From NCBI GenBank assembly GCA_023664485.1, contig JAMPFK010000001.1, positions 391,888 through 455,887 of the forward strand: DNA of 64,000 nucleotides. The letters run 5' to 3'. Shown in pieces: positions 43,468-53,284 of the stretch. Source of the DNA: Bacteroides fragilis (GTDB lineage Bacteria; Bacillota; Clostridia; Lachnospirales; Lachnospiraceae). Below the pieces are notes generated by a model, which ran no database searches, had not been told where the DNA came from, and was given only the letters and a program-made list of their open reading frames with translations. A program made the position numbers and the translations under genes. Every line of letters begins with the position of its first letter. Within the stretch, counting starts at the first letter, position 1.

Positions 43468-45699
43468 TTACGCCGGCTGTTCCCCAACCTTCGTCTCAAA
43501 CGCATACGTCCCCGCTTCCAGCTCCTGCACCGAGCCGTCCGGCAGCGTCAACCTTGCCGGTGCCGGCGTACTGCAGCGCACCGTCGCTCTGCCGTCTTCA
43601 GCCCGCCATGCCATCCGGATTTCTCCCGCGCGGCTGCGATAGCTTCCTTCCACGCTTCCGAGTCTTCCGTCCACAAAAGGATGCAGGCTGATTCTGGAAT
43701 AACCCGGCTCCAGAGGCCGGATGCCCAGGATATAACGATAATAGAATTCTCCGACGCTGCCGAAAGAATAATGGTTAAAGGAGACCATATTGTCGCTGCT
43801 CATTTTGCTCTCGTTGACCGTCCCGTCAGGCCGCAGGGCATCCCATCGTTCCCATGTGGTCGTCGCACCGCAGTTGACCTGATAAAGCCACCCCGGACAT
43901 TGCTCGTTCAGGAGGATATCGTAGGCGAGCCGGGCCTGCCCATTGTCGGCGAGCAGAGGCAGCAGATGCTCAGTAGCGAAAAATCCCGTCTGCATTCCCT
44001 CTTCTCTGAGCTTTTCTACAAGTTTTCCGAAGCAGGCGTCCCACAGTTCCCCTTTCGGAACAACCATGCGCAGGGCCATGATATAAGCGCCCTGATAATT
44101 GTCTTTCATCGTTCCGTCTTTCTTAACGAAGGCTTTCAGATAAGCGGCCCTCGTCTTTTCAAGCTGCTCCCGGTAATGGGCTTCCTCATCGGTCCTGCCA
44201 AGCATACGCGCGGTTTCGGACAAAATGCGCAGGTCGTTGACGATAAAAGCGTTGGACACCGGGCCGTTATGCATCGCCATATATTTCACATCCCTGCCCG
44301 GCGCCAGCCAGTCGCCCAGGCTCGGCCCGATCCACAGCTCCTTTTTGCCCATCAGCCCTTTTCCCATATGACGGATTTCGCATTCCACATGGGTTTTCAT
44401 GCTGTCGTACTGTTCCCGCAGATATTTTGCCGTTCCATACTGCTGCCACAGCATTTCAGGCAGAATGGTGACCGCATTCCCCCAGCCGAGCATACTCATA
44501 AAGCCTACCCCTTCCGGCCCGCGGGCGGGAACCACCGGCGCCACATAGCCCTCGGAATTGTCCGTCTGGGTATAGCGGATATCCTTCAGAAATTTTGCGA
44601 GGAATGGCTCCGTATCATAATTGTACGCTCCGGTCAGCGCAAACACATGACCGTCGCCGGTATAGCCCATCCGCTCGTCGCGCTGCGGGCAGTCCGTCGG
44701 CACTTCCAGGTAATTGCTGCGCTGTCCCCACACCTGATTGTTGTAAAGTTGTTCTATTTTTTTATTTTCACATGTAAAAAGGCCTGTGCGCTCCATCTGG
44801 CTGTGAACGACCACACCAGTCAATAATCCTTCCTCATAGGCCGCACCGGAGAGCTCCACATAGCGGAATCCCATGAAACTGAACCGCGGCCGGTATTTTT
44901 TCGTTTCTGTCCCCTTATAGTATACGGTTTCCGCCTTCGCCCTGCGCAGATTCGCCGTATAGAGGCTTCCGTCCGCATTCAGGATTTCGCCGTGCCTGAG
45001 TATCAGCTTTTCCCCCTTCATATGCGCCGGATCGATTTCCAGAAAACCGGCAAAATTCTGCCCGAAATCCAGTATCGTCGTATCGCCGCGTTTCACCGCA
45101 GTTTTGACCGGAATAGTCTCCTGCGCCTTCGTGTACAGAATGCCGTCCTCCAGCACCTCCGGCACTTTTCCCTTGTATGGAACAGGCTTTTCCCCGCTTT
45201 CCCGCAGAAGATCGGCATGATAAACCTCTCCGTCATAGAAGCCCGCGTACGCATATGGGCTTTGCAGCATCGTCACCACCTCGTCATGACTGGTATAGAC
45301 AACGCTGCCGTCTGCGCCCTCTATCGTCAGTATCCAGGCGACGGCGGAATGATCCCCATAAATCTGGCATTTATTCTCAAAAGTATAACGGCCGCAGTAC
45401 CAGCCCTGTCCCAGATATACCCGAAGCACATTGTCCGATTGGGTCAACATTTTCGTCACATCATAATTCTGTACCTGTAACTGACGGTGATAATAGGTAT
45501 AACCGGGCGCGAACAAAATATCTCCCACCTTTTCTCCGTTGATCTCCGCCTCGTATACGCCGAGCGCGGTCATGCACAGCGTCGCTTTCCTGATTTTTTT
45601 TATTTTTCCGGTGGAAATCACCTGCTGGAATACATCGACCGCTCCTTCCTTATAAGGTCTGTCCGCCTGTATGAATTGTTCTTTTAATTGCCCGTACAT
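43468..45699 (-). CDS. Alpha-L-rhamnosidase, GH78
   Basis: A 743-residue enzyme releasing alpha-L-rhamnose from plant glycosides. Beta-sandwich domains fill residues 1-300. The (alpha/alpha)6 barrel has the family motif DCPQRDERMGYTGDG with the general-acid region, and TWERWDALRPDG. It is somewhat shorter than many GH78 proteins and has no signal peptide. The ATG at 45699 follows AAGGG and the recurrent TGGTTATT leader. It is the third gene of a GH2 - isomerase - GH78 operon. Confidence 0.92.
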   Translation of the reverse strand: MYGQLKEQFIQADRPYKEGAVDVFQQVISTGKIKKIRKATLCMTALGVYEAEINGEKVGDILFAPGYTYYHRQLQVQNYDVTKMLTQSDNVLRVYLGQGWYCGRYTFENKCQIYGDHSAVAWILTIEGADGSVVYTSHDEVVTMLQSPYAYAGFYDGEVYHADLLRESGEKPVPYKGKVPEVLEDGILYTKAQETIPVKTAVKRGDTTILDFGQNFAGFLEIDPAHMKGEKLILRHGEILNADGSLYTANLRRAKAETVYYKGTETKKYRPRFSFMGFRYVELSGAAYEEGLLTGVVVHSQMERTGLFTCENKKIEQLYNNQVWGQRSNYLEVPTDCPQRDERMGYTGDGHVFALTGAYNYDTEPFLAKFLKDIRYTQTDNSEGYVAPVVPARGPEGVGFMSMLGWGNAVTILPEMLWQQYGTAKYLREQYDSMKTHVECEIRHMGKGLMGKKELWIGPSLGDWLAPGRDVKYMAMHNGPVSNAFIVNDLRILSETARMLGRTDEEAHYREQLEKTRAAYLKAFVKKDGTMKDNYQGAYIMALRMVVPKGELWDACFGKLVEKLREEGMQTGFFATEHLLPLLADNGQARLAYDILLNEQCPGWLYQVNCGATTTWERWDALRPDGTVNESKMSSDNMVSFNHYSFGSVGEFYYRYILGIRPLEPGYSRISLHPFVDGRLGSVEGSYRSRAGEIRMAWRAEDGRATVRCSTPAPARLTLPDGSVQELEAGTYAFETKVGEQPA

Positions 45700-45756
45700 A
45701 ATAACCACGCCCTTCTTTTCAATTTTATTCATCGGTTGGGATCTCTCCGGCCCGTT

Positions 45757-46605
45757 TCAAAAACGCGCGTTCAGGAACGCCGCGCTGCGCTCAAAGCTTT
45801 TGACCGGGCTCTTGTCGATCCAGTTCCGATGGCTTTCCAGAATCACCGCCTCCACGCCGACGGCCTTCGCCTTTTCGGAAAGGGCCTCTAACGGCATAGC
45901 GCCATATCCGAGTTCCATGCTGTCGCTTTTCAGAATCGGGGTCGTGCAGGGCCCCGTCTGGCGCGTCCCCCGGTCGTTAATGTGCCACAGCTTCATCCGG
46001 TCTCCCAGCGCGTCCATGACCGCCAGCGGATTTTCACCGCACTCGGCGCACCAGTAGCTGTCGAACTCAAAATTCACCGCTGACGCGTCCGTTTCCGCCA
46101 GCAGGAGCTGATAGGCGTTTTTTCCGGAAGCATTCTTTAAAAATTCACAGTTATGATTATGATAAAGCAGGCGGGCTCCTTCCGCTTTCAGCGCCGCGCC
46201 GGCCTTATTCAGCCTGTCGGCGAGCTTTTTGACCGCTTCGGACTCTCCGTAAGGAAAGCGGTACATTCCGGTGATGACAATTTTGTCCGTACCGAATTTT
46301 TTCGCTTCCTCCGCGGCCTTCGCGGGCTCCCGCTCGACGCTGCCCAGATCCTGATGGATGGACACGACTTTCAGGCCGCTTTCCCCGACTAACCGCGGCC
46401 AGTCCAGTTTTCCGCCGTTTCCTACCGGCATTCCGGCCGCTTTCGTCATCATTTTTACGAGAAAGCCGCTCGGATGAATCATGAATCCGCATAATTCGAT
46501 GCCGTCATAACCGGCCGCTTTCATTTTTTTCATCGTATCGACCGCCTGTTCTTCTTTGTTCATGACCGTTCCCAGCATGAACTGCTGTACTGCTTTGACT
46601 GGCAT
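45757..46605 (-). CDS. Sugar phosphate isomerase/epimerase family protein
   Basis: A 282-residue TIM-barrel protein of the xylose-isomerase-like/AP-endonuclease-2 family. Metal-ligand motifs are GIELCGF, YHNHNCEF, NFEFDSYW, HINDRG and VILESHRN. Members include sugar epimerases and subunits of C-glycoside-cleaving enzymes. Between a GH2 and a rhamnosidase it probably processes a plant glycoside or its sugar, but the reaction cannot be read from sequence. Start 46605 is 13 bases after AAAGGAG. Confidence 0.85.
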   Translation of the reverse strand: MPVKAVQQFMLGTVMNKEEQAVDTMKKMKAAGYDGIELCGFMIHPSGFLVKMMTKAAGMPVGNGGKLDWPRLVGESGLKVVSIHQDLGSVEREPAKAAEEAKKFGTDKIVITGMYRFPYGESEAVKKLADRLNKAGAALKAEGARLLYHNHNCEFLKNASGKNAYQLLLAETDASAVNFEFDSYWCAECGENPLAVMDALGDRMKLWHINDRGTRQTGPCTTPILKSDSMELGYGAMPLEALSEKAKAVGVEAVILESHRNWIDKSPVKSFERSAAFLNARF

Positions 46606-46659
46606 TTTGATAATCATGCTCCTTTCTGTCTGCGATGTTTGCGCCGGAGGCTGCAAACG

Positions 46660-48840
46660 TCAGCTCTCGCTCTTTTTGATTTTCTGCAGGATGCGGTTGA
46701 GCTGTCTGATGCTCTCCTCGTCGATATCCCCCGCCTGTTTCAAAAGGCTCAATAACGTCATCCGGCCCATCATCCGCTGCAGACCGGGATTATCCTTTAC
46801 CGCGTCCGCCACGTCGCCGCGGGAGGCCGCGCCTTTTTCCATCATCTGATCGACAACAGCGCCCGCTTCCGGATTGGCCCGCAGCGCCGCCAGCGTATCG
46901 GAAACGGAATAACAGCCGGGATCGAATTCTTCCTGATCGAACCAGTTGACCACATCCTGTTTTTTCACAAAAATATATTCCGGATTCTCCATCTCCGCCC
47001 TGCGCACCGTAATCACGTCGCTTTGCCCTGCCGCTCTCGCTTCTATTTTATGTTCTCCCGAAATGGGCGTCTGAAAACGGAATACCCGGCGCGCCTCAAG
47101 CGTCTCAAAATGCTTATCGTCTACATACAAAGATACTTCTTCCGCATTGGAATAGACTTTTATCTCCGTCACATCTTCCGCCCTGTCCACATACCGGCGG
47201 CCGCAGATATGCACCATCGGCTCCCGGTTCCAGGCCGCCTTGTACAGATAAAAAGCATCCTTTTTTATCTGTCTGTCAAAAGTAACGAGCCCTTTTTGAT
47301 TCTCTCCGTGTCTGCCTCCCTCGTCCCGTCCATCGGCCGCAAAGTCGAAAAGGTTCCACACATGGGTCGCCCACAGCCACGGACGTTCTTCGATCATCGC
47401 CAGCATGTGCTCGTGGTACAGCGCCTGATAGGATTCCGTATAATCGCCCTTTTCAGGCTTGCTGCTCTGAAATTTCGGATTGGCATCCGCGCCGTATTCG
47501 CTGAAACCGATCGGTCTGTCAGGGTATTTCCTGTGAAATTCGTCGAAAAACTCGTCATTCTGTTCCAGTTCGCCCAGATACCAGCCAAAATACAGATTAT
47601 AGCTGTTCACATCCGGAATTCCCAAAATCGGGCTGTCCGTTTCCAGCATAAAGACATTTGCCATCGTCGTTGGCCGCGTTGCATCCATCCGGTGGCAGAG
47701 TTCATTCAGGAGCCTGTGATTCTCCAGCAGATCCTCATTGACCGCACTGGCCGCCGTGATTTCATTGCTCAGCCCCCATACGGCAATCGAAGGATGATTA
47801 TAGCACTGGGCGATCAGCTCTTCCATCTGACGCAGCGTATTTTCCCGCCCGTTCTTCATGTGCATGGTAATATAGGGAATCTCCGCCCAGACGATGATAC
47901 CGTTCTCGTCGCACAGATCGTAAAACCCGTCCGCATGCTGATAATGCGCAAGGCGCAGGGTGTTCGCACCGATTTCCCGGATGATTTCCATATCCTTTTG
48001 ATAATGCGCCGGCGTCAGCGCATTTCCGACGCCTTTGCAGTCCTGATGGCGGCTGACGCCCCGCAGCGGATAGCTCCGCCCATTCAGGAAAAAGCCTCTC
48101 TGCGCATCGATCGTAAAAGTCCGGCATCCGAATCTGGCAGAGATTTCATCGCCGTTTGGAAGAGATGCCGATGCGGTATAGAGATAGGGGTCGTCTACGC
48201 CGTCCCACAGATGAACGTTCCCGATTTCAAAAACGGCGCAGGCATGACCGCCTTCCGGCGTTACCGTGCGGCTCTGTCCGTCCACTGTCATCGTCACCTG
48301 GCTTTCTCCCGTCTGCCAGGTCTCCACCGTTACCCTGGCGGATTTTTCTTCAAGATTCACGGCGGGCGTTATCTTAATACCCGGCGCGCCGCAGTAAGAA
48401 AGGTCAAAATGCTCCTCCGGCACGATGATCAGGTTCACGTCCCTGTATAAGCCGCCATAAAATGTGAAATCCGCTTTCTGCGGATAAACGCTGTCGTTAT
48501 CGCCGTTATCCACCTCGATGCAAAGTTCGTTTTTTTCCTGCAGATGTTCCGTCAGATCCACCCGGAAAGCGGAATAGCCTCCCCGATGCGCCGCCAGCTC
48601 CTCGCCGTTTAACTGCACCTTCGCCGACATTGCCGCGCCTTTTATCTCCAGAAATATACGGCTTCCCGCCTCCGCCTCCGGTTTTTCCAGCGCGCGGACA
48701 TACCGGCAGGTCCCGCGGAAATAATCGTTTCCGCCATCCTGTCCGTCCACCGCATTCCATGTATGCGGCAGCGTCACTTGACTGCATTGGTCATTCTGGT
48801 AAAATTTCCAGCCATGGTTCAATGAAATTACTTTTCGCAT
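46660..48840 (-). CDS. Glycoside hydrolase family 2 enzyme
   Basis: 726 residues: sugar-binding domain, immunoglobulin-like domain and catalytic barrel, with acid/base Glu360 in WGLSNE and nucleophile Glu448 in GFSEYGAD. Beta-galactosidase is the default guess, but beta-glucuronidase and other activities occur in GH2. After the barrel and a short beta-domain, residues about 620-726 form an unusual acidic, helical extension (VVDQMMEKGAASRGDVADAV). It has no signal peptide and leads the operon. GGAGG precedes the ATG. Confidence 0.9.
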   Translation of the reverse strand: MRKVISLNHGWKFYQNDQCSQVTLPHTWNAVDGQDGGNDYFRGTCRYVRALEKPEAEAGSRIFLEIKGAAMSAKVQLNGEELAAHRGGYSAFRVDLTEHLQEKNELCIEVDNGDNDSVYPQKADFTFYGGLYRDVNLIIVPEEHFDLSYCGAPGIKITPAVNLEEKSARVTVETWQTGESQVTMTVDGQSRTVTPEGGHACAVFEIGNVHLWDGVDDPYLYTASASLPNGDEISARFGCRTFTIDAQRGFFLNGRSYPLRGVSRHQDCKGVGNALTPAHYQKDMEIIREIGANTLRLAHYQHADGFYDLCDENGIIVWAEIPYITMHMKNGRENTLRQMEELIAQCYNHPSIAVWGLSNEITAASAVNEDLLENHRLLNELCHRMDATRPTTMANVFMLETDSPILGIPDVNSYNLYFGWYLGELEQNDEFFDEFHRKYPDRPIGFSEYGADANPKFQSSKPEKGDYTESYQALYHEHMLAMIEERPWLWATHVWNLFDFAADGRDEGGRHGENQKGLVTFDRQIKKDAFYLYKAAWNREPMVHICGRRYVDRAEDVTEIKVYSNAEEVSLYVDDKHFETLEARRVFRFQTPISGEHKIEARAAGQSDVITVRRAEMENPEYIFVKKQDVVNWFDQEEFDPGCYSVSDTLAALRANPEAGAVVDQMMEKGAASRGDVADAVKDNPGLQRMMGRMTLLSLLKQAGDIDEESIRQLNRILQKIKKSES

Positions 48841-48858
48841 AAAAAATCCTCCATTTCC

Positions 48859-48926
48859 CGTAACAGTCCAGCCGCCGGGCCGCGTATCGTTCCCACGGGG
48901 GCCGGCCCGGCGGCTGGACTGTTACG
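48859..48926. repeat. Perfect long inverted repeat in the GH2/AraC divergent region
   Basis: Two 23-base arms (48859-48881 and 48904-48926), beginning CGTAACAGTCCAGCC and its complement, surround 22 bases. It is very GC-rich and has no T run. A similar half-arm, GGCCCGGCGGCTGAAC then GGTTAC, occurs at about 63898-63919, so it may be a dispersed element. It could also be a strong terminator or regulatory cruciform. Confidence 0.75.
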
Positions 48927-49026
48927 ATTTCTTTTCAATCTGCATTTATCCGGTTTCTAAAACAGCAAAAATATGCTATATTTTTCAGTATAAAATATTG
49001 CAAGAACACGGGGGAGACAACACGTT

Positions 49027-50229
49027 ATGGATATCGAACAAAATCTGGCGCTTCTGCAGGAACTGTTTTGCTGCGGCGGCAATATTTACACATGGCGCTA
49101 CGACGCGCAGGGCAATCTGCTCCATTCTAACTGCCCTCACGAATCGCTGTTCGGCGCCGCTTTTTCTTTTCTCGGCTGTAAAGAACGCGCCCTGCGGATC
49201 GGACAGGAAAACGGTCAGCCGCAGGCTGTCGGCACGACCTTCGGCCTCCTGTGGGGCGTTGACTTCCTAAGACAAGAGGGCGTGCTGCAGCAGATGTATG
49301 TTATCGGCCCTGTTTTTTCCCATAATGTCTCCCGGCGGGATATCGAAGCAGGTTTCCGCTATTATGCGGGAGAAGAGATTACGATTTCCTGGAAGCGCCG
49401 CCTCATCAACGCCTATGAAGAGGTCCCCCTCGTGCAGCATATTCTTTTTACCCGGTATCTGTTAATGCTCCATTACTGTCTCACCGGGGAAAAGCTGGGC
49501 GCTTCCGATACGGCGGTCCAGCAGTCCATTTCCGACGCGGCCCCCGCGGATACGAAACGGGACAGACACCGGGTATGGATGAGCGAACAGGCGCTGCTCC
49601 ATATGGTGCGGAACGGCGACCTGAATTATAAAGACGCCCTGAACGATTCTATTTTAATCAGCGAAGGCGTCCCCGTAAAGGGCAAAGACCCTTTGCGGCA
49701 GGCAAAAACTTCCGTTATCGTGTTCACTTCCATCGTGTGCCGCGCCGCCATAGAGGGCGGCCTGCCGCCGGAAGCCGCTTATTCGCTCGGAGACTTCTAT
49801 ATGCAGTCTGCCGAGAACGCCCTCACCTATGATGAAATCCGCTCCATCCCTACGCTGATGTACGACGATTTCATCCGCCGGGTGCACAAGGCCAGACAAA
49901 ATCCGAAACTTTCTTCCCCTGTCGCGAAGTGCCGGGATTACATCGAAATGCACCCCGGCGAAAAAATACGCGCCAAAGACCTGGCGGTTCTGACCGGCTA
50001 TACGGAATATTACCTGACCCGCAGGTTCAGGGAAGAGACCGGCCTGAGCGTCAGCGATTATGTGCAGCACGCTAAAATAGAACGCGCCAAGGTCCTGCTT
50101 CGCAGCACAGAGCTCTCCGTTCAGGAAATTTCCGAACAGCTCCGCTTCGGCAGCCGGAACTATTTCAGCCGGGTCTTTTCCGAAGCAGAGGGGTGTACGC
50201 CGACACAGTACCGGAAGGACAGGGAATGA
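49027..50229 (+). CDS. AraC-family transcriptional regulator
   Basis: A 400-residue regulator with a long N-terminal sensor region of about 290 residues and a C-terminal AraC domain (KIRAKDLAVLTGYTEYYLTRRF, LSVQEISEQLRFGSRNYFSRVF, TPTQYRK). The sensor part has no recognised motif. It is divergent from the GH2-isomerase-GH78 operon and convergent with the GPH transporter gene, so it probably regulates one or both. Confidence 0.88.
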   Translation: MDIEQNLALLQELFCCGGNIYTWRYDAQGNLLHSNCPHESLFGAAFSFLGCKERALRIGQENGQPQAVGTTFGLLWGVDFLRQEGVLQQMYVIGPVFSHNVSRRDIEAGFRYYAGEEITISWKRRLINAYEEVPLVQHILFTRYLLMLHYCLTGEKLGASDTAVQQSISDAAPADTKRDRHRVWMSEQALLHMVRNGDLNYKDALNDSILISEGVPVKGKDPLRQAKTSVIVFTSIVCRAAIEGGLPPEAAYSLGDFYMQSAENALTYDEIRSIPTLMYDDFIRRVHKARQNPKLSSPVAKCRDYIEMHPGEKIRAKDLAVLTGYTEYYLTRRFREETGLSVSDYVQHAKIERAKVLLRSTELSVQEISEQLRFGSRNYFSRVFSEAEGCTPTQYRKDRE

Positions 50230-50237
50230 AAATCTGC

Positions 50238-51728
50238 TTATTTCATGTGCTCCATAACCACTTTGCGGCGGGCTTCTTCTTTGCGGCCGGCAATCCGTTT
50301 CTGGACGTTTACCATTTCTTCCTTGCTCAGCCTGCAGAACCGCATCGCAATGATCGTACAGATCCATCCGAAAACGGGCAGTCCGAATTTAACGGCCATC
50401 GTCACCCAAAAAATCGCATCGGTACAAGGCTCGCCGGGCTGGGGCATCGTCGTTTTATAGCCGACGAGCGCGGCGGCTCCTGCCGCAACGGTCGCGCTGA
50501 ACGCGGTAATAATTTTATCGATCAGGCTGTATGTACCGGTAACGACGGCCGGCACATATCTTCCGCTGCGATCCAGCTCATAGTCTATCGTATCCGCCAT
50601 AAAAGATGTGTTTGCAGTCGTGATGCACATATTGGAACCGTTCTGCGCCAACGTGAGCAGCACATAAAGGATCATGGCAGGGCTCATCATCTCTGCGATT
50701 CGGGCCGGTTCGATAACGATAAAGAATAACAGGGTCACAATGGAGATTCCCATGCTGATCCAGGTCCAGGTAACGATCGCCCTGCGGCTGCCGTGCTTTC
50801 CCGCATATTTTGCGCCGACTACGGCGAACAGAATGGAAGGCACCATACTGATGACCGTCAGTATCGTGGAAATTCCCATATTTCCGATGACAATACCGAA
50901 CAACAGCGTCGTAATGACGGACTGGCTCGCCGTCTGCTGGGCGATCTTATCGGACGCGTTGGAAATGATGTAGCACTGCAGCGGACGGTTGTGCGCGAGA
51001 ACGTCCATCATATCTTTCAGTTTCAGCTTTTCTTTCTTATTTTCAAGACCCTCGAAGTATTCCGGCTTGTCAAACTCCGATACGCCGATGCAGACAAGAA
51101 CCGTACCGAGCGCCGCCATAACGAGGCAGGCGAGACAGGCCGCCGTCAGGAAAGACTGATTATATTCCCCGCCGAACATCGGCAGCAGCACCATATTCAG
51201 CACCATCATCATGATCATCGGCACGAGATAATTGAAAGCCGTCGTCCATACGCCGATCGTTGGGCGCTGTTTCGGATCGTTGGACATGATCGCCGGAATG
51301 GTCTGCGCCGTCATATTGGTGATCGTATAACCGATGACATAGATAATATAAAAAACAGTAAAAGTAATCCAGCCAAAGCCTTTGCCGGAAAACAGGCTGA
51401 ACATGCACAGCAGGCCGACCGCCTCGACGAGATAACCCGCCGTTAAAAGAACGCGGAGCTTGCCGAAACGGGTATTGACCCTGTCATAAATAAAGGCCAG
51501 CATCGGATCCGTAACACCGTCCAAAATACGGGTACAGGTCAAAATGTAACCGATTACAAGCGTACTGACGCCATAACCGATGCTCGCGCTGTAGCTGGCG
51601 AGATTGATCAGGGAATAAACGCTCATGCCCACCAATCCGTTGCAGGCATACAGAATAATTTGCCATGTTTTTGCCCGGCGGTATGCAACGCCGTCAATTT
51701 CACTGGCCGTAAGCTTTTCAGACATCAT
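50238..51728 (-). CDS. GPH-family (glycoside-pentoside-hexuronide) sugar:cation symporter
   Basis: A 496-residue MFS-like transporter with 12 predicted helices. The conserved N-terminal ASYSASIGYGVSTLVIGYILTC-type region and RILDGVTDPMLAFIYDRVNTRFGKLR are GPH signatures. It would import glycosides for the adjacent cytoplasmic GH1 and neighbours. The start at 51728 has AAAGGAG five bases upstream. It is divergent from the GH1 gene. Confidence 0.92.
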   Translation of the reverse strand: MMSEKLTASEIDGVAYRRAKTWQIILYACNGLVGMSVYSLINLASYSASIGYGVSTLVIGYILTCTRILDGVTDPMLAFIYDRVNTRFGKLRVLLTAGYLVEAVGLLCMFSLFSGKGFGWITFTVFYIIYVIGYTITNMTAQTIPAIMSNDPKQRPTIGVWTTAFNYLVPMIMMMVLNMVLLPMFGGEYNQSFLTAACLACLVMAALGTVLVCIGVSEFDKPEYFEGLENKKEKLKLKDMMDVLAHNRPLQCYIISNASDKIAQQTASQSVITTLLFGIVIGNMGISTILTVISMVPSILFAVVGAKYAGKHGSRRAIVTWTWISMGISIVTLLFFIVIEPARIAEMMSPAMILYVLLTLAQNGSNMCITTANTSFMADTIDYELDRSGRYVPAVVTGTYSLIDKIITAFSATVAAGAAALVGYKTTMPQPGEPCTDAIFWVTMAVKFGLPVFGWICTIIAMRFCRLSKEEMVNVQKRIAGRKEEARRKVVMEHMK

Positions 51729-51892
51729 ATTGTCTCCTTTCTTCACCCTCATTTTCGTGTAATGTCGCTTCTTCCGGCTCATTATATGCCCGCTTTACCC
51801 CATTATAAAAGATAAAAATTAAATATTATGTACAAAAATTTGTCCTCATTTTGATTGTATCTTATTTTTTATCCACAATCACTAATTTTTAT

Positions 51893-51921
51893 CTGTTTTT
51901 TCCCCTTTTTTTATGTATAAT
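51893..51921 (+). promoter_or_regulatory. Predicted promoter of the GH1-GH43 genes
   Basis: TATAAT at 51916-51921 with a weak CTGTTT 17 bases upstream. The divergent region 51729-51983 is AT-rich. A weak -35 would fit activation by one of the nearby AraC regulators. Confidence 0.45.
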
Positions 51922-51983
51922 GGTTGTAACGACAAAGTATCGGAAAGAAAATCAGGAAATTTTCAACAAAAGGAGGCCGTCTT

Positions 51984-53267
51984 ATGACATTTGAAAAAGA
52001 ATTTTTTATCGGCGCCGCCACCGCCGCACATCAGGTAGAGGGCAATAATATCCACAGCGACTACTGGGCACAGGAGCACATGGTACATACGGAATTTCTG
52101 GAGCCGAGCGGCGAGGCGGTAGACCATTATAACCGCTATGCCGAAGATATCCGCCTGATGGCAGAGGCCGGGATGAACGCCTACCGGTTTTCCATTGAAT
52201 GGGCGAGGATCGAACCGGAAGAGGGGCAGTTTGACGAAACAGAACTTTCCCATTACAGAGATGTCATCCGCACCTGCAAAGAGAACGGCATCGAGCCTTT
52301 CGTCACCCTGCTGCACTTTTCCAGCCCGAAATGGCTGATCAGTAAAGGCGGCTGGGAATCCGACGAAACGCCCGGCTGTTTTGCACGCTACGTCCGCTAT
52401 GTGATGGAACGGCTCGGAAAAGAGCTGCATTATGTCTGCACCATCAACGAAGCGAATATGGGACTTCAGATAGCCGCCATTGCCGAACGCTATAAAAAGC
52501 AGATGATGGCGAAAATGCAGTCCGGCCAGACGGACGGCTCCGTACAGATGGGCATTAATCTGGAAAAAATGATGGCGAACCAGCAGGCCGCCGCAAAAGA
52601 ACGGATGGAAATCTTCGGCGTCGCCCAGACGCAGGGCTTCACCAGCCCCCGCACGCCGCATGGCGACGAAATCGTAATGGAAGCACACAAAGCCGCCCGC
52701 GCCGTTATCCGTAAGACCGCGCCTCACGTTCAGGTGGGCTTGACGCTCAGCCTGCACGACGTCCAGGCGCTGCCGGGCGGCGAAGAAAATGCCGCCAGAG
52801 AATGGGAAACCGAATTTACCCATTATCTGCCCGCTATTGAGGGAGACGATTTTCTCGGCGTCCAGAACTATACCCGCACCCGCATGGATGCTTCCGGCTC
52901 GCTTCCTGCCCCGGATGGCGCGGAACTGACACAGATGGAATATGAGTTTTATCCGGAGGCCCTCGAAAACGTCATTCGTAAAGCAGCGAAGGATTTCAAG
53001 GGTACGCTCTTCGTAACAGAAAACGGCGTCGCCACATCCGACGACACCCGCCGGTGCGCCTTTATCGAAACCGCCCTGTCCGGCGTGAATGCCTGCATCG
53101 CCGACAACGTCCCCGTAAAAGGCTATTTCTACTGGAGCCTCCTTGACAATTTCGAGTGGCAGAAAGGCTATTCCATGACCTTCGGCCTGATTGCCGTAGA
53201 CCGCGCCACCCAGAAACGCGCCCCCAAGCCCAGCCTGACTCTGCTCGGCGGATATTGCGGGCATTAG
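51984..53267 (+). CDS. Beta-glucosidase-type glycoside hydrolase, GH1
   Basis: A 427-residue TIM-barrel enzyme. Acid/base Glu156 is in TINEAN and nucleophile Glu346 in VTENG. The N-terminal signature FFIGAATAAHQVEG is clear. It could be a beta-glucosidase, beta-galactosidase or 6-phospho-beta-glycosidase; the absence of PTS genes makes a non-phosphorylated substrate likelier. It has a strong AAGGAGG site and no signal peptide. GH43 follows after a 246-base gap filled by a foldback element. Confidence 0.93.
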   Translation: MTFEKEFFIGAATAAHQVEGNNIHSDYWAQEHMVHTEFLEPSGEAVDHYNRYAEDIRLMAEAGMNAYRFSIEWARIEPEEGQFDETELSHYRDVIRTCKENGIEPFVTLLHFSSPKWLISKGGWESDETPGCFARYVRYVMERLGKELHYVCTINEANMGLQIAAIAERYKKQMMAKMQSGQTDGSVQMGINLEKMMANQQAAAKERMEIFGVAQTQGFTSPRTPHGDEIVMEAHKAARAVIRKTAPHVQVGLTLSLHDVQALPGGEENAAREWETEFTHYLPAIEGDDFLGVQNYTRTRMDASGSLPAPDGAELTQMEYEFYPEALENVIRKAAKDFKGTLFVTENGVATSDDTRRCAFIETALSGVNACIADNVPVKGYFYWSLLDNFEWQKGYSMTFGLIAVDRATQKRAPKPSLTLLGGYCGH

Positions 53268-53284
53268 AGACCAATTCATAAGCC

